This document shows positions 1 to 7,877 of a DNA stretch of 37,565 nucleotides, piece by piece. Under the pieces are notes generated by a model that was given only the letters and a program-made list of their open reading frames with translations, was not told the origin of the DNA and made no database searches. Position 1 is the stretch's first letter. Each line of letters begins with the position of its first letter. Source of the DNA: Candidatus Binatia bacterium (GTDB lineage: Bacteria > Desulfobacterota > Binatia > Bin18); the NCBI GenBank assembly GCA_022824615.1, contig JAJDZM010000135.1, forward strand, positions 1-37,565, in the 5' to 3' direction. The position numbers were made by a program, and so were the translations under genes.

Positions 1-554
1 ACAATACAAAACGTACAGAAAAGGTCACACCCTTCCTGAACTTTGAGAAACGCTCGAGTCTGACCCTGAAAGCTCACTGCTCCAAACGTATTGATGCCTG
101 GTGTGGATTCATGCCTGGCGGTCCGCAGCTTGCTGACAAAAACCTTCTGGTCTGGTGGCTGAGCGGCGGGGGCCCCCTGAGCAATCAGACGAACCAGATC
201 GTCGAGCCGATTGAGCCCAACAACATAATCCACTTCGGGCATATGGGCCACGGCATCAGGACTCACCTGCGCATAACAGCCGGTCATAATGACCTGGGCC
301 TCCGGGTTGCGCCGCTTCGCCCGACGCACCAACTGGCGACTCTCGGCGTCCGCCTGATTGGTGACTGTGCAACTATTGACGATATAGACCTCGGCCGCAT
401 CGCTAAAAGGGACGCACTGGTGACCAGCGGCAGAGAGACGCTCTTGCAGCGTGGCCGTATCGTACTGATTCACCTTACAGCCCAGGGTGGTGAGGGCAAC
501 CCGACGCGAGGTGTGGGGTGAAGAGGTCACGTCAAGTGAGGTAGCAAGCGGCAT
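1..554 (-). CDS. mtaB: tRNA t6A37 methylthiotransferase MtaB (3' end beyond the window)
   Basis: Only the first 184 codons are in the window; the gene runs off the left edge. MtaB converts t6A at position 37 of certain ANN-reading tRNAs to ms2t6A using two [4Fe-4S] clusters. The UPF0004 domain carries the three auxiliary-cluster cysteines Cys26 (LGCKVNQYDT), Cys62 (NSCTVTNQAD) and Cys93 (TGCYAQ). The radical-SAM CxxxCxxC motif follows at Cys176, Cys180 and Cys183 (GCDLFCTFC) just before the window ends. LGCKVNQYD and NSCTVTNQAD are the MtaB forms rather than those of MiaB or RimO. The ATG at 552-554 has an AAAGGA-type Shine-Dalgarno about 10 bases upstream. It lies 14 bases after the mnmA stop, so it is probably the last gene of the surE-desulfurase-mnmA-mtaB operon. 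Confidence 0.92.
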   Translation of the reverse strand, partial: MPLATSLDVTSSPHTSRRVALTTLGCKVNQYDTATLQERLSAAGHQCVPFSDAAEVYIVNSCTVTNQADAESRQLVRRAKRRNPEAQVIMTGCYAQVSPDAVAHMPEVDYVVGLNRLDDLVRLIAQGAPAAQPPDQKVFVSKLRTARHESTPGINTFGAVSFQGQTRAFLKVQEGCDLFCTFCI

Positions 555-568
555 GAATACAACGTCCT

Positions 569-1708
569 TTACGGGAGAGACTCCTCAATCCAGCCACCAC
601 CCAGCACGAGATCACCGTTATAAAACACGACTGCCTGTCCCGGTGTGATCGCTGGAGAAGCCTCCTGAAACCACACCTCTGCGGTGGTGGCGGTAGTAGG
701 GCTGACCGTTGCGGCAATGGGATCCTGACGATAGCGAATTTTGGCCGCAACCTGAACGGTGTCCGGTTGATCGCCCGATACCCAATTGACGTCTTTGGCC
801 CGTAGGCCGTGCCGCTTGAGTTGCTCCTGCGTGCCAACGGTCACGCGGCCGGATACCGGGTCAATATGGGTGACATAATGAGGCTGAGTCAATCCGCCGA
901 GCCCCAGGCCGCGCCGCTGGCCGATCGTAAAGCGATGGATGCCAGCATGCGAACCTAAAACCTGCCCCACCTGATCAACAATTTCTCCTGATATCACACG
1001 ATCGGAGGCTATTCGCCGTTCGAGAAAGCGGGCATAATTCCCATCTGGAACAAAACAAATATCCTGACTCTCCGGCTTCTCGGCCACGCGCAAGTCCAGC
1101 GCGTGGGCCTTGTTCCGGACCTGCTCTTTGGTCAGATGGCCAACCGGAAAGAGGGTGCGTTTGAGTTGGGCTTGGTTGAGGGTAAACAGGAAGTACGATT
1201 GATCCTTATACGGATCAACCCCGCGCAGGAGGTGAGCCGTCCGGGTCGCTTCATCCCAACCTATCCGGGCATAATGGCCGGTAGCCACATACGTGGCGTC
1301 GAGTTCTCGCGCGCGTTGCCATAACAGGTCAAACTTGAGATCACGGTTGCATAACAGGCAGGGATTCGGTGTCCGACCGCGCTGATATTCCTGGGTGAAA
1401 ACATCAATGACGCGCGTTTGAAAGGCTTCTTTCAGGTTGAGGACGTAATACGGAATGCCGAGCTGCTCGGCGACGCGGCGCGCATCCTGAAAATCATCAA
1501 TAGAGCAACAACTGCCGACATGGCCCTCGGTCGAGCCGGCGAGCAACATGGAAATCGCAATAACCTCGTAGCCGGCTTCGACAAGCAGAGCCGTTGCGAC
1601 CGCGCTATCCACTCCGCCACTCAGCGCTGCAAGGACACGAGTGCCGTGGTTCTCTTGATTATTGTGGAGAGGGTTTGTCATAGAGAATTGAGCGGCTGTT
1701 TCTATCAC
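569..1708 (-). CDS. mnmA: tRNA-specific 2-thiouridylase MnmA
   Basis: MnmA adenylates and thiolates U34 of tRNA-Lys, -Glu and -Gln in the cytoplasm, using persulfide sulfur from a cysteine desulfurase. The PP-loop SGGVDS is at residues 30-35. The catalytic cysteines are Cys117 (TPNPCLLCN) and Cys218 (ESQDICFV), with the DQSYFLF segment near 169-175. The 379-residue length is normal. The longest form starts at GTG 1708, whose first bases overlap the TGA of the desulfurase gene (GTGA), which suggests translational coupling. An internal ATG at 1681 (residue 10) would put the PP-loop at the more usual distance from the N-terminus and cannot be excluded. No oddities in the catalytic core. Confidence 0.95.
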   Translation of the reverse strand: MIETAAQFSMTNPLHNNQENHGTRVLAALSGGVDSAVATALLVEAGYEVIAISMLLAGSTEGHVGSCCSIDDFQDARRVAEQLGIPYYVLNLKEAFQTRVIDVFTQEYQRGRTPNPCLLCNRDLKFDLLWQRARELDATYVATGHYARIGWDEATRTAHLLRGVDPYKDQSYFLFTLNQAQLKRTLFPVGHLTKEQVRNKAHALDLRVAEKPESQDICFVPDGNYARFLERRIASDRVISGEIVDQVGQVLGSHAGIHRFTIGQRRGLGLGGLTQPHYVTHIDPVSGRVTVGTQEQLKRHGLRAKDVNWVSGDQPDTVQVAAKIRYRQDPIAATVSPTTATTAEVWFQEASPAITPGQAVVFYNGDLVLGGGWIEESLP

Positions 1709-2865
1709 CCGCTCCGACTCGCCTTTCGGACTCGTTCTACAATGCCGGGTAGTATCCGTATCACTGCTTCGATGTCTTCTTCAGACGTGTCTCTGCCTGC
1801 ACTGAACCGAATCGCGCTCTTGGCTGCAGCTTCGTCGCAGCCCACGGCCAAGAGAACATGCGACGGTTCAACCGACCCGGCCGCACACGCAGAGCCGGTG
1901 GAAACGGCAACGCCGGCAAGGTCAAGACCCATCATTAAGCCTTCGCCCGAGGCTCCTGCAAAGCCGACATTCAGGGTATTCGGTAAGCAGGCCTGCGTTG
2001 GCGTATGCCGAACGACATCCGGGATATGCTGCTGGATGCCGTCCCACAGGCGAGTTATGAGATGTATCAGACACGGGTGCGTCGATTCAATATCTTGGGC
2101 GCAGAGTTGAGCCGCGCAGCCAAAGCCGACGGCGGCAGCCACATTCTCCGTGCCGGGCCGTTTTTCCCGCTCCTGGGGACCGCCGCGAAAAACCGCGGAC
2201 AACGTTGTCCCCTGCCGTACATACATCGCCCCAATCCCTTTGGGGCCATAAATTTTATGCGCGGACAGGGATAGGATATCGACTCCGAGTTGGTTCACGT
2301 CAACGGGGATTTTTCCCGCCGCCTGGACTGCATCCACATGGAACGGAATAGCGCGTTCGCGGATCATGGGGCTCAACTCCCGGATGGGCTGGAGGGTACC
2401 AATCTCGTGATTGGCAAGGCCGATACTCACGAGGGCGGTGTCCGGGGTCAGGGCAGCTTCAAGGGCGCTCGGACTGACGCGTCCCTGGCCATTTACCGCG
2501 AGCGTTACAATCTCAACAGACGTGACATCGGTACCGAGGGCTTTGACTGTTTCCAGGACAGACGAGTGTTCGATGGGCGTGGTCACGACACGAAAGGGGG
2601 TTGCTCTCCGAGGCTTGAGCACCCCATGTACGGCCAGATTATTACTCTCTGTCCCACCGCTGGTAAACAGTATTTCCGAAGATCTGGCTCCAATCAGCTC
2701 CGCCACTTGATCGCGCGCCATTTCCAGGGCCTGCTTGGCTTGACGACCCGCCCAGTGCACGCTTGACGGGTTGCCGAACGTCCCTGCGAAATAGGGCAAC
2801 ATGGCCTCTACGACTTCCGGTCGTATGGGTGTCGTCGCATTATGGTCGAGGTAGATCTGTTGCAT
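1705..2865 (-). CDS. cysteine desulfurase (NifS/IscS family)
   Basis: PLP-dependent enzyme that removes sulfur from L-cysteine and carries it as a protein persulfide. The PLP lysine is Lys204 (LSAHKIYGPKG), with the conserved His100 (PIEHSSV) and NHEIG near 152. The sulfur-carrying Cys327 lies in TGSACAAGSVEPSH, typical of group I NifS/IscS enzymes. I chose ATG 2865 (386 residues, beginning MQQIYLDHNATTP) because the family starts there. The longer reading frame to 3081 merely reads through the surE C-terminus. It follows surE by 22 bases and overlaps mnmA at its stop, so its clearest job here is sulfur supply to MnmA. A wider Fe-S role is possible, but no iscU or other scaffold gene is visible. 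Whether it is nifS or iscS cannot be decided from the sequence. Confidence 0.93.
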   Translation of the reverse strand: MQQIYLDHNATTPIRPEVVEAMLPYFAGTFGNPSSVHWAGRQAKQALEMARDQVAELIGARSSEILFTSGGTESNNLAVHGVLKPRRATPFRVVTTPIEHSSVLETVKALGTDVTSVEIVTLAVNGQGRVSPSALEAALTPDTALVSIGLANHEIGTLQPIRELSPMIRERAIPFHVDAVQAAGKIPVDVNQLGVDILSLSAHKIYGPKGIGAMYVRQGTTLSAVFRGGPQEREKRPGTENVAAAVGFGCAAQLCAQDIESTHPCLIHLITRLWDGIQQHIPDVVRHTPTQACLPNTLNVGFAGASGEGLMMGLDLAGVAVSTGSACAAGSVEPSHVLLAVGCDEAAAKSAIRFSAGRDTSEEDIEAVIRILPGIVERVRKASRSG

Positions 2866-2887
2866 GGAACGTCGGCTACTCCGTTTC

Positions 2888-3640
2888 CTAGCGCCAGGGC
2901 AGCCGGACATCTTGAAGGACTTTGAGAGCACTCTGGTGGGTGAGGTCTGCGCGTAAGGGGGTGACTGAAATATAGCTGTCGTGGACGGCGACGCAGTCCG
3001 AGCCCTCGATGGGATCGAAGCCGAGGTCGTCACCGCCGATCCAGTAGTATTTCCTGCCTCTCGGGTCCGTGCGCACGTCAATATTCTCGCCGTAATGCCG
3101 TTTACCCTGGCGGGTAAAACGATAGCCTCTGATCTGGTCTCGCGGCAGGTTCGGCACGTTGACGTTCAACAGGCTATCCGCTGGAAACCGAGGGGTCTGG
3201 ATTTCCGCTGCCAGCATGGCCGAGAATTCGGCGGCCGCTTGGAAATGGTAGGGAGGGGTGAACGTGACCAGCGAAACGGCAATGGCCGGAATGCCTAAAA
3301 GGGCTCCTTCCAGTGCCGCCGCGACTGTACCCGAATACGTAATATCGTCTCCCATATTCGGCCCTTTGTTGATGCCTGAAACGATCAGATCGGGCCGAAC
3401 GGGTAAAAACCCCTTGACGGCAATATTGATACAATCGGTCGGAGTGCCATTGACGGCAAAGCGGTGTGGGGCAACCTCTTCGATCCGCAGGGGCCGGTGT
3501 AAGGTCAGCGAATGACTGACCGCGCTTTGCTCTTTGTCGGGAGCAACGGTATAGACCTCACCAACACCGGCGAGGGTTTCTTCGAGGCAACGGAGGCCTT
3601 CTGACTGGATACCGTCGTCGTTCGACACCAGAATCATCAT
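2888..3640 (-). CDS. surE: 5'-nucleotidase / survival protein SurE
   Basis: SurE is a metal-dependent 5'(3')-nucleoside monophosphate phosphatase. The start MMILVSNDDG carries the metal-binding Asp8-Asp9 pair. The conserved blocks APDKEQSAVSHS, NGTPTDCINIAV and SGINKGPNMGDDITYSGTVAAALEG all follow in order. The protein is 250 residues from ATG 3640; the adjacent ATG at 3637 is equally possible. The reading frame upstream of 3640 enters the tRNA-Pro gene and is not coding. It is the first protein gene after the tRNA and heads the desulfurase-mnmA-mtaB operon. Its link to tRNA thiolation is positional only. Confidence 0.95.
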   Translation of the reverse strand: MMILVSNDDGIQSEGLRCLEETLAGVGEVYTVAPDKEQSAVSHSLTLHRPLRIEEVAPHRFAVNGTPTDCINIAVKGFLPVRPDLIVSGINKGPNMGDDITYSGTVAAALEGALLGIPAIAVSLVTFTPPYHFQAAAEFSAMLAAEIQTPRFPADSLLNVNVPNLPRDQIRGYRFTRQGKRHYGENIDVRTDPRGRKYYWIGGDDLGFDPIEGSDCVAVHDSYISVTPLRADLTHQSALKVLQDVRLPWR

Positions 3641-3666
3641 AGCGATATTCCACCAGAAAGCTGAGA

Positions 3667-3698
3667 AAAAGAAAAGGCGACCACCGGTGTGATCGCCT
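3667..3698 (-). terminator. terminator after tRNA-Pro
   Basis: On the minus strand a stem AGGCGA/TCGCCT, extended by three inner pairs after one mismatch, is followed by TTTTCTTTTT. It sits between the tRNA 3' end (3717) and the surE start (3640), so the tRNA can be transcribed apart from the operon. Confidence 0.6.
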
Positions 3699-3716
3699 CT
3701 CCTCACGGAGCCAATG

Positions 3717-3793
3717 TGGTCGGGGTGAGCCGATTTGAACGGCCGACCACTCGCACCCCAAGCGAGTACGCTACCAGACTGCGCCACACCCCG
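3717..3793 (-). tRNA. tRNA-Pro (anticodon GGG)
   Basis: A 77-base cloverleaf read on the minus strand. The acceptor stem CGGGGTG pairs with CACCCCG, followed by discriminator A and an encoded CCA. The D-arm is GCGCAGTCTGGTAGCGT. The anticodon stem ACTCGC/GCGAGT encloses the loop TTGGGGT, giving anticodon GGG (reads CCC and CCU). The T-loop is GTTCAAATC. Every arm fits the bacterial tRNA-Pro consensus. A hairpin terminator follows before surE. Confidence 0.97.
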
Positions 3794-3927
3794 ATCTGCT
3801 CCCTCATATCGCTTGGGGGCTCAAAGGGTCAAGGGCCTGACGGCTTCTCTGGTCGGCTGTTTCTTGCTATGCAGGGGAGAGGTCATGAGACCTCCGCCGA
3901 GAATGCCGAGGCTGATGAGAGGCGAAT

Positions 3928-4302
3928 ATGCCAAGCTACACAGGAGGTTGTCATTGCGGGCGCGTCCGGTTTGAGGTCTCCGGTCAGATTGATCGGGTAC
4001 TGGACTGTAATTGCTCAATCTGCCGGAAGAAGGGTTTTCTGCACTGGATTGTCGAACCTGAGCAGTTTCGACTCCTGTCCGCTCCAGACGCCCTCAGCCT
4101 GTACGAATTTCATACCGAGACGGCCAAGCATTACTTTTGTTCTACGTGTGGCATCTCTTCATACTATATTCCGCGTTCCCACCCCGATATGATCGATGTG
4201 AATCTGCGCTGTGTGGATGGCGTGAATCTGGAAGAGTTGGAAATCGAGCGCTTCAACGGCCAGGACTGGGAGCAGGCTCGGGCCGACCTCGATACGCAGT
4301 GA
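3928..4302 (+). CDS. GFA-family (CENP-V/GFA domain) zinc protein
   Basis: A 124-residue protein with the full cysteine pattern of the GFA family: Cys8-x-Cys10 (GGCHCGRVRFEV), Cys27/Cys29/Cys32 (DCNCSICRKKG) and Cys71-xx-Cys74 (CSTCGI). These bind zinc in a compact beta fold. The family is named for glutathione-dependent formaldehyde-activating enzyme (Gfa), but most members have no proven reaction, so formaldehyde detoxification should not be assumed. ATG 3928 follows a GAGAGG-type ribosome site. The gene stands alone, 134 bases after tRNA-Pro, and ends 12 bases from the convergent small gene at 4315. Confidence 0.88.
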   Translation: MPSYTGGCHCGRVRFEVSGQIDRVLDCNCSICRKKGFLHWIVEPEQFRLLSAPDALSLYEFHTETAKHYFCSTCGISSYYIPRSHPDMIDVNLRCVDGVNLEELEIERFNGQDWEQARADLDTQ

Positions 4303-4314
4303 ACGCGCTGTCCG

Positions 4315-4575
4315 TTACTCCACAAAGTGTCCGATGTCGAGTGTAATAAACCGATAGCCCAGGGCTTTGCCATGTTGAATCAACGGTTCACGGATGGTCT
4401 CTTCGAGTAAACGCGGACAATCCGCTGCCGGGGCCATAATGCAGACCGTGTCTCCGTCTACCCGAACAGGGTAGGCTGGAAAGCCAAGCTCACGAAATAT
4501 CTCGACCCAGGCTGCGGACGGATTGTCTTGGGTCGCTTTCCGAGGCTGGATCGGGTCTGGATTCTGATCCTTCAT
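4315..4575 (-). CDS. small protein resembling the C-terminal part of LarE
   Basis: An 86-residue protein starting at ATG 4575. The middle (WVEIFRELGFPAYPVRVDGD) and end (LGYRFITLDIGHF) resemble by eye the C-terminal domain of LarE, the ATP-dependent sacrificial sulfur transferase that makes the lactate racemase cofactor. That domain has the pattern LRELGF..VRVR..GD..RIEV and LGF.YVTLDLEGYR. The N-terminal PP-loop ATPase domain is absent here and nothing in the flanks encodes it. It is either a genuine free-standing domain or a leftover of a larger gene. The longer frame to 4977 only reads antisense through the HAD gene. It is divergent from that gene, with 63 bases between the starts. Function unknown. 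Confidence 0.6.
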   Translation of the reverse strand: MKDQNPDPIQPRKATQDNPSAAWVEIFRELGFPAYPVRVDGDTVCIMAPAADCPRLLEETIREPLIQHGKALGYRFITLDIGHFVE

Positions 4576-4638
4576 GCCAGAAAGTGTACTACAAAACAGG
4601 CAACGAATGAATTGCGTGCTGGAGAAAGTGGGGGAAGG

Positions 4639-5286
4639 ATGGCAGACGCTGGCGTCATCTTCGATTTGGACGGGGTGCTGATTGACTCTGAGGGGCTGTA
4701 CTACCGCGCGTATAGCGAAGTGCTCAAGCCGTATGGCGTCAGTGTGACCCCAAGCGAATATGAAGAGTACTGGATCGCCCGGGGAATCGGACCCGAATAC
4801 ATCGTGGAAAAGCACAAATTGCCGGTCGCGCCGGACACCTTGCGCCAGCTTCGCTCGCCCATCTTTCTTCAGTTGTTGAAAACGGAAGCCACGCTCATGC
4901 CCTATGTGGAGGAGACCCTCACCCAGTTGTCTCAGTACTTTGGACTGACCGTTGCAACCAATAGCCGGCGTGAACACTTAGACTTCGTCCTGAGGCGGTT
5001 TGGCCTCGACCGGTTTTTCGATTACACGGTCGCGCGCCAGGATTACGAACGGGCAAAACCCGAGCCGGACGCCTTCTTAGCCGCGGCAAAAAGGCTCGGC
5101 TTGGCCCGAGAGCGGTGCGTGGTCGTGGAAGACACGTATCGCGGCGTCACCGCGGCTTCCAGAGCCGGCATTGCCTGTATCGCCGTTCCGAACGCATATA
5201 CCCGAAACAACGACTTTAGTCAGGCGGCCCTCGTCCTGTCCGACCTCGGAGAAGTGACGCCCGAGGTGGTGCGGTCATTGCTCTAA
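4639..5286 (+). CDS. HAD-superfamily hydrolase, beta-phosphoglucomutase-like
   Basis: A 215-residue HAD hydrolase with a C1 helical cap, likely a small-molecule sugar-phosphate phosphatase or phosphomutase. Motif I is FDLDGVLID (nucleophile Asp9, acid/base Asp11). Motif II is ATNS (106-109). Motif III is Lys140 in RAKPEPDAF. Motif IV is VVEDTYRG (Glu164-Asp165). The KPEPDAFLAAAKRLG and EDTYRGVTAASRAG blocks are those of the PGM-like subfamily; the substrate cannot be told. I chose ATG 4639 directly after GGGGAAGG. Upstream codons in this frame lie in the divergent 4315-4575 gene and its promoter region. No terminator is evident before the next operon. Confidence 0.9.
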   Translation: MADAGVIFDLDGVLIDSEGLYYRAYSEVLKPYGVSVTPSEYEEYWIARGIGPEYIVEKHKLPVAPDTLRQLRSPIFLQLLKTEATLMPYVEETLTQLSQYFGLTVATNSRREHLDFVLRRFGLDRFFDYTVARQDYERAKPEPDAFLAAAKRLGLARERCVVVEDTYRGVTAASRAGIACIAVPNAYTRNNDFSQAALVLSDLGEVTPEVVRSLL

Positions 5287-5364
5287 TACCTTTCCCGGAC
5301 GCAGCTTTTCCTTTATTGTAGCCCCTCAACAGTGCAGGGGAAGCGCACCAAAGGAGGACGATGC

Positions 5365-6240
5365 ATGACGGCCCAGGAATCAAACTCGGACGCAAAACAG
5401 TTCACGGATCAATACGTTCAGGCGAACGGATTGCGGTTTCATTATCTCGACTGGGGCAGCCCGGAAAAGCCACCATTAGTCCTGCTGCACGGGGTAGGGC
5501 AGACCTGTCATACCTGGGATTTGTTTGCGGCGGCCATGGCTGACCATTTTCACGTCATGGCTTTCGATCAGCGTGGCCATGGGGATACGGACTGGGCGGC
5601 CGACAAGGACTATTCACGCGCCAGCATGGTCGAGGATGCGAATGCCTTCACTGACGCCCTCGGCCTGGAGCATTTTTTCTTGACCGGCATGTCGATGGGG
5701 GGAGCAAACTCGCTCGCCTTCACCGCGAAACATCCCGACAAAGTCGAAGCCCTGGTCGTCGTGGATGTTGGCCCGCGAGTGGAGCCCAAAGGCGTCAAGC
5801 ATATCCGTGATTTTATGAAGAACTACCGTGAATTTGACTCCCTGGATCAGGCGGCAGAGGTGATCCATCGGTTTAATCCACGGCGTCCGCTCGAAGTCAT
5901 CCGCAAATATACGGTGGTGTATAATCTCAAAGAGACTCCAGAGGGCAAGTGGACCTGGAAATACGATACCTATTTCAGCGACGGCCACCGTAAGGTTGAT
6001 GTCAAACAGATGCAGGAGGAACTGTCTGCTGCGGTCAAAAAAATCCAATGTCCGACCTTGGTAGTCAAGGGCGGCGAGAGCGATGTCTTCTCCCTGGATG
6101 GCGCACGGGACCTGCAAGAACTGATTCCTGGTTCGGAATTTGCCCTCGTACCCAAGGCGGGTCATTCTGTCATGGGAGATAATCCGCAGGGGTTTGAGTC
6201 GGCGGTCCGCGGGTTTTATGAGAAAAAGGGGTATCTGTAG
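5365..6240 (+). CDS. alpha/beta hydrolase fold protein
   Basis: A 291-residue cytoplasmic alpha/beta hydrolase with the complete catalytic triad: Ser110 in the nucleophile elbow GMSMGG, Asp240 (GGESDVF) and His267 (KAGHSVMGD). The oxyanion HG motif is LLHGVG near 40-45, and FDQRGHGDT is typical of the family. Such proteins include esterases, lactonases and C-C bond hydrolases; the substrate is unknown. ATG 5365 has an excellent AAAGGAGG site 7 bases upstream, better placed than the out-of-frame ATG at 5361. It opens an apparent operon with the SDR (41-base gap) and the phosphatase that follows. Confidence 0.9.
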   Translation: MTAQESNSDAKQFTDQYVQANGLRFHYLDWGSPEKPPLVLLHGVGQTCHTWDLFAAAMADHFHVMAFDQRGHGDTDWAADKDYSRASMVEDANAFTDALGLEHFFLTGMSMGGANSLAFTAKHPDKVEALVVVDVGPRVEPKGVKHIRDFMKNYREFDSLDQAAEVIHRFNPRRPLEVIRKYTVVYNLKETPEGKWTWKYDTYFSDGHRKVDVKQMQEELSAAVKKIQCPTLVVKGGESDVFSLDGARDLQELIPGSEFALVPKAGHSVMGDNPQGFESAVRGFYEKKGYL

Positions 6241-6281
6241 GCCATCCAAGAGATGCGGCCAGAACGAATGGGGAGAGATAT

Positions 6282-7073
6282 ATGGATCTCGGTCTCAAGG
6301 ATAAAGTTGTCATTGTCGGTGGCGCCAGCAAGGGTATTGGTCAGGCGACCGCATTGGCGTTTGCCAAAGAGGGGGCAAAAGTCGTCATCTGCGCCCGTAA
6401 CCCGGAACTCTTGGACCAGGCTGCGCGCGAGATGCAGAGTGAGACAGGGGCTGAGATACTCGCCGTGGCCGGAGACCTCGCGCAAGCCGACGCAGCAGAA
6501 AGGCTGGTCGATGAGACGGTTGCTAAATTCGGCACCGTTCACGTCCTCGTGCCGAACACCGGCGGTCCGCCGTTGGGCGGCTTTGGAGACATGGATGATG
6601 CTGCCTGGGAAGAGGCTTTTGCGCTGAATTTTCTCAGTACTGTCCGGCTGATTCGTAAAGCGCTGCCCTATATGCAAAAGCAGCGTTGGGGCCGTATTGT
6701 CAGCGTCATGTCCATGTCGGTTAAAGAACCGCTTGACGGTCTCATCCTGTCGAATGGTGTGCGTCCGGCCGTGGTCGGTATGGCAAAGACGCTGTCGCGC
6801 GAGGTCGGGCAGTATAATATTACGGTCAACACGGTCTTGCCCGGCCGCATTCTCACCGACCGCCTCACCGGGGCGCTGGCCATCCGGGCGGAAAAGGCCG
6901 GTATCTCATTGGAACAAGCCCTGGAGGAGGGCGGGAAAGATGTACCGCTTGGCCGGATCGGTGAGCCGGTAGAAATGGCCAATGGCATTGTCTTTCTGGC
7001 CTCGGAGGCGGCCAGTTATATTACGGGAACCAGTCTCCAGATCGACGGTGGGGCGGTCCGGGGGTTGCTCTAG
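6282..7073 (+). CDS. short-chain dehydrogenase/reductase, atypical catalytic motif
   Basis: A 263-residue Rossmann-fold SDR of the FabG-like type. The cofactor motif GGASKGIG is at 13-20, with PNTGG at 91-95 (canonical NNAG), Asn116 in ALNF, and the C-terminal LASEAASYITGTSLQIDGG block. Where classical SDRs have YxxxK this protein reads SNGVR at 157-161, so the catalytic Tyr is Ser157 and the Lys is Arg161. A BKR-like SDR subgroup lacking the standard tetrad is known, so this is probably subfamily character rather than decay. Its activity as a 3-oxoacyl reductase is therefore doubtful. It follows the alpha/beta hydrolase and its stop is one base before the GTG of the next gene. Confidence 0.87.
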   Translation: MDLGLKDKVVIVGGASKGIGQATALAFAKEGAKVVICARNPELLDQAAREMQSETGAEILAVAGDLAQADAAERLVDETVAKFGTVHVLVPNTGGPPLGGFGDMDDAAWEEAFALNFLSTVRLIRKALPYMQKQRWGRIVSVMSMSVKEPLDGLILSNGVRPAVVGMAKTLSREVGQYNITVNTVLPGRILTDRLTGALAIRAEKAGISLEQALEEGGKDVPLGRIGEPVEMANGIVFLASEAASYITGTSLQIDGGAVRGLL

Positions 7074-7074
7074 G

Positions 7075-7833
7075 GTGGACCCCATTCTGCACGCTGCGGT
7101 GAAGGCTGCACACGCCGCTGGCGAAATTGCTCTGCGTTATTTCAAAACCAATCTGACGGTTGAGCTGAAAGCCGACCGCACACCAGTTACCAGAGCCGAC
7201 CGGGAATGTGAAGCGCGTATTATTGACGTGCTCCAGGCCGACTTTCCAGACTATGGCTTTCTGGGCGAAGAACTTGGCGAGCGGCTGGGAAACATATCTG
7301 CTCGATGGATTATCGACCCGATTGACGGTACCAAAAATTTTATTCGAGGAATCCCCTTTTTTGCTACGCTCATCGCCCTTGAAGAAGACGACGAGATCAC
7401 GGCTGGGGTGATGTACGCACCGGCCCTTGGCGACCTGCTGTACGCTCAAAAAGGGCAGGGCACCTTTGCTAATGGCCAACAGGTAGGTGTCTCGGAGGTG
7501 GCCCATCTACACGATGCCATGCTGATTCATGGCGGGCTCAATGACTTGAAAGCGCGCCCCTGTTGGCAGCCTTTTTTGCGCCTGGTTGACGCGACTGCCA
7601 GGCAGCGAGGATTTGGGGATGCGTTAGGACATAGTCTGGTGGCAAAGGGGCTGGCCGAGGTCGTCCTGGAGCCGGAGATCAAGCCCTGGGACGTGGCGGC
7701 AACTAAAATTCTTATCAGCGAAGCGGGGGGGCGGTTCTCCGACTTTGCCGGAACGCCATCTATTTACACCGGGGACGCGGTGATCTCAAACGGACGGCTG
7801 CACGACGAGGTTGTACACCTGCTGCAAGGCTGA
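7075..7833 (+). CDS. inositol monophosphatase-family phosphatase (HisN-like)
   Basis: A 252-residue Mg-dependent, lithium-sensitive-type phosphatase. Metal ligands are Glu65/Glu66 (GEELG), Asp81 and Asp84 in DPIDGTKNF, and Asp206 in WDVAA. The length and the KADRTPVTRADRECE segment resemble HisN-type histidinol-phosphate phosphatases, but inositol-1-phosphate or another sugar phosphate is equally possible. I place the start at GTG 7075, one base after the SDR stop. The longer frame from 6982 overlaps the SDR and adds an arginine-rich non-family N-terminus. Its stop codon lies inside the first arm of the terminator hairpin at 7830. Confidence 0.87.
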   Translation: MDPILHAAVKAAHAAGEIALRYFKTNLTVELKADRTPVTRADRECEARIIDVLQADFPDYGFLGEELGERLGNISARWIIDPIDGTKNFIRGIPFFATLIALEEDDEITAGVMYAPALGDLLYAQKGQGTFANGQQVGVSEVAHLHDAMLIHGGLNDLKARPCWQPFLRLVDATARQRGFGDALGHSLVAKGLAEVVLEPEIKPWDVAATKILISEAGGRFSDFAGTPSIYTGDAVISNGRLHDEVVHLLQG

Positions 7834-7872
7834 AGGGCCAGCATAGAGACAGGTCCCCTGCTGGCCCTTCAG
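7830..7872. terminator. bidirectional terminator between convergent genes
   Basis: A perfect 14-base inverted repeat, CTGAAGGGCCAGCA against TGCTGGCCCTTCAG, encloses a 15-base loop. It lies between the convergent ends of the phosphatase (7833) and amidohydrolase (7878). The first arm contains the phosphatase stop codon. There is no long T-tract on either side. Confidence 0.65.
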
Positions 7873-7877
7873 TATCA

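Noticed and set aside
1418..2110. 230-codon plus-strand frame
   Set aside because: Antisense across mnmA and the desulfurase gene; composition reflects their codon pattern.
2866..3081. 72-residue N-terminal extension of the cysteine desulfurase
   Set aside because: It overlaps the SurE coding end; family members begin at the YLDHNATTP motif, matching ATG 2865.
3641..3787. 49-residue N-terminal extension of SurE
   Set aside because: It reads through the terminator and the tRNA-Pro gene; SurE proteins begin with the ILVSNDDG motif.
4576..4977. N-terminal extension of the LarE-C-like gene
   Set aside because: It would run antisense through the well-supported HAD gene and resembles nothing.
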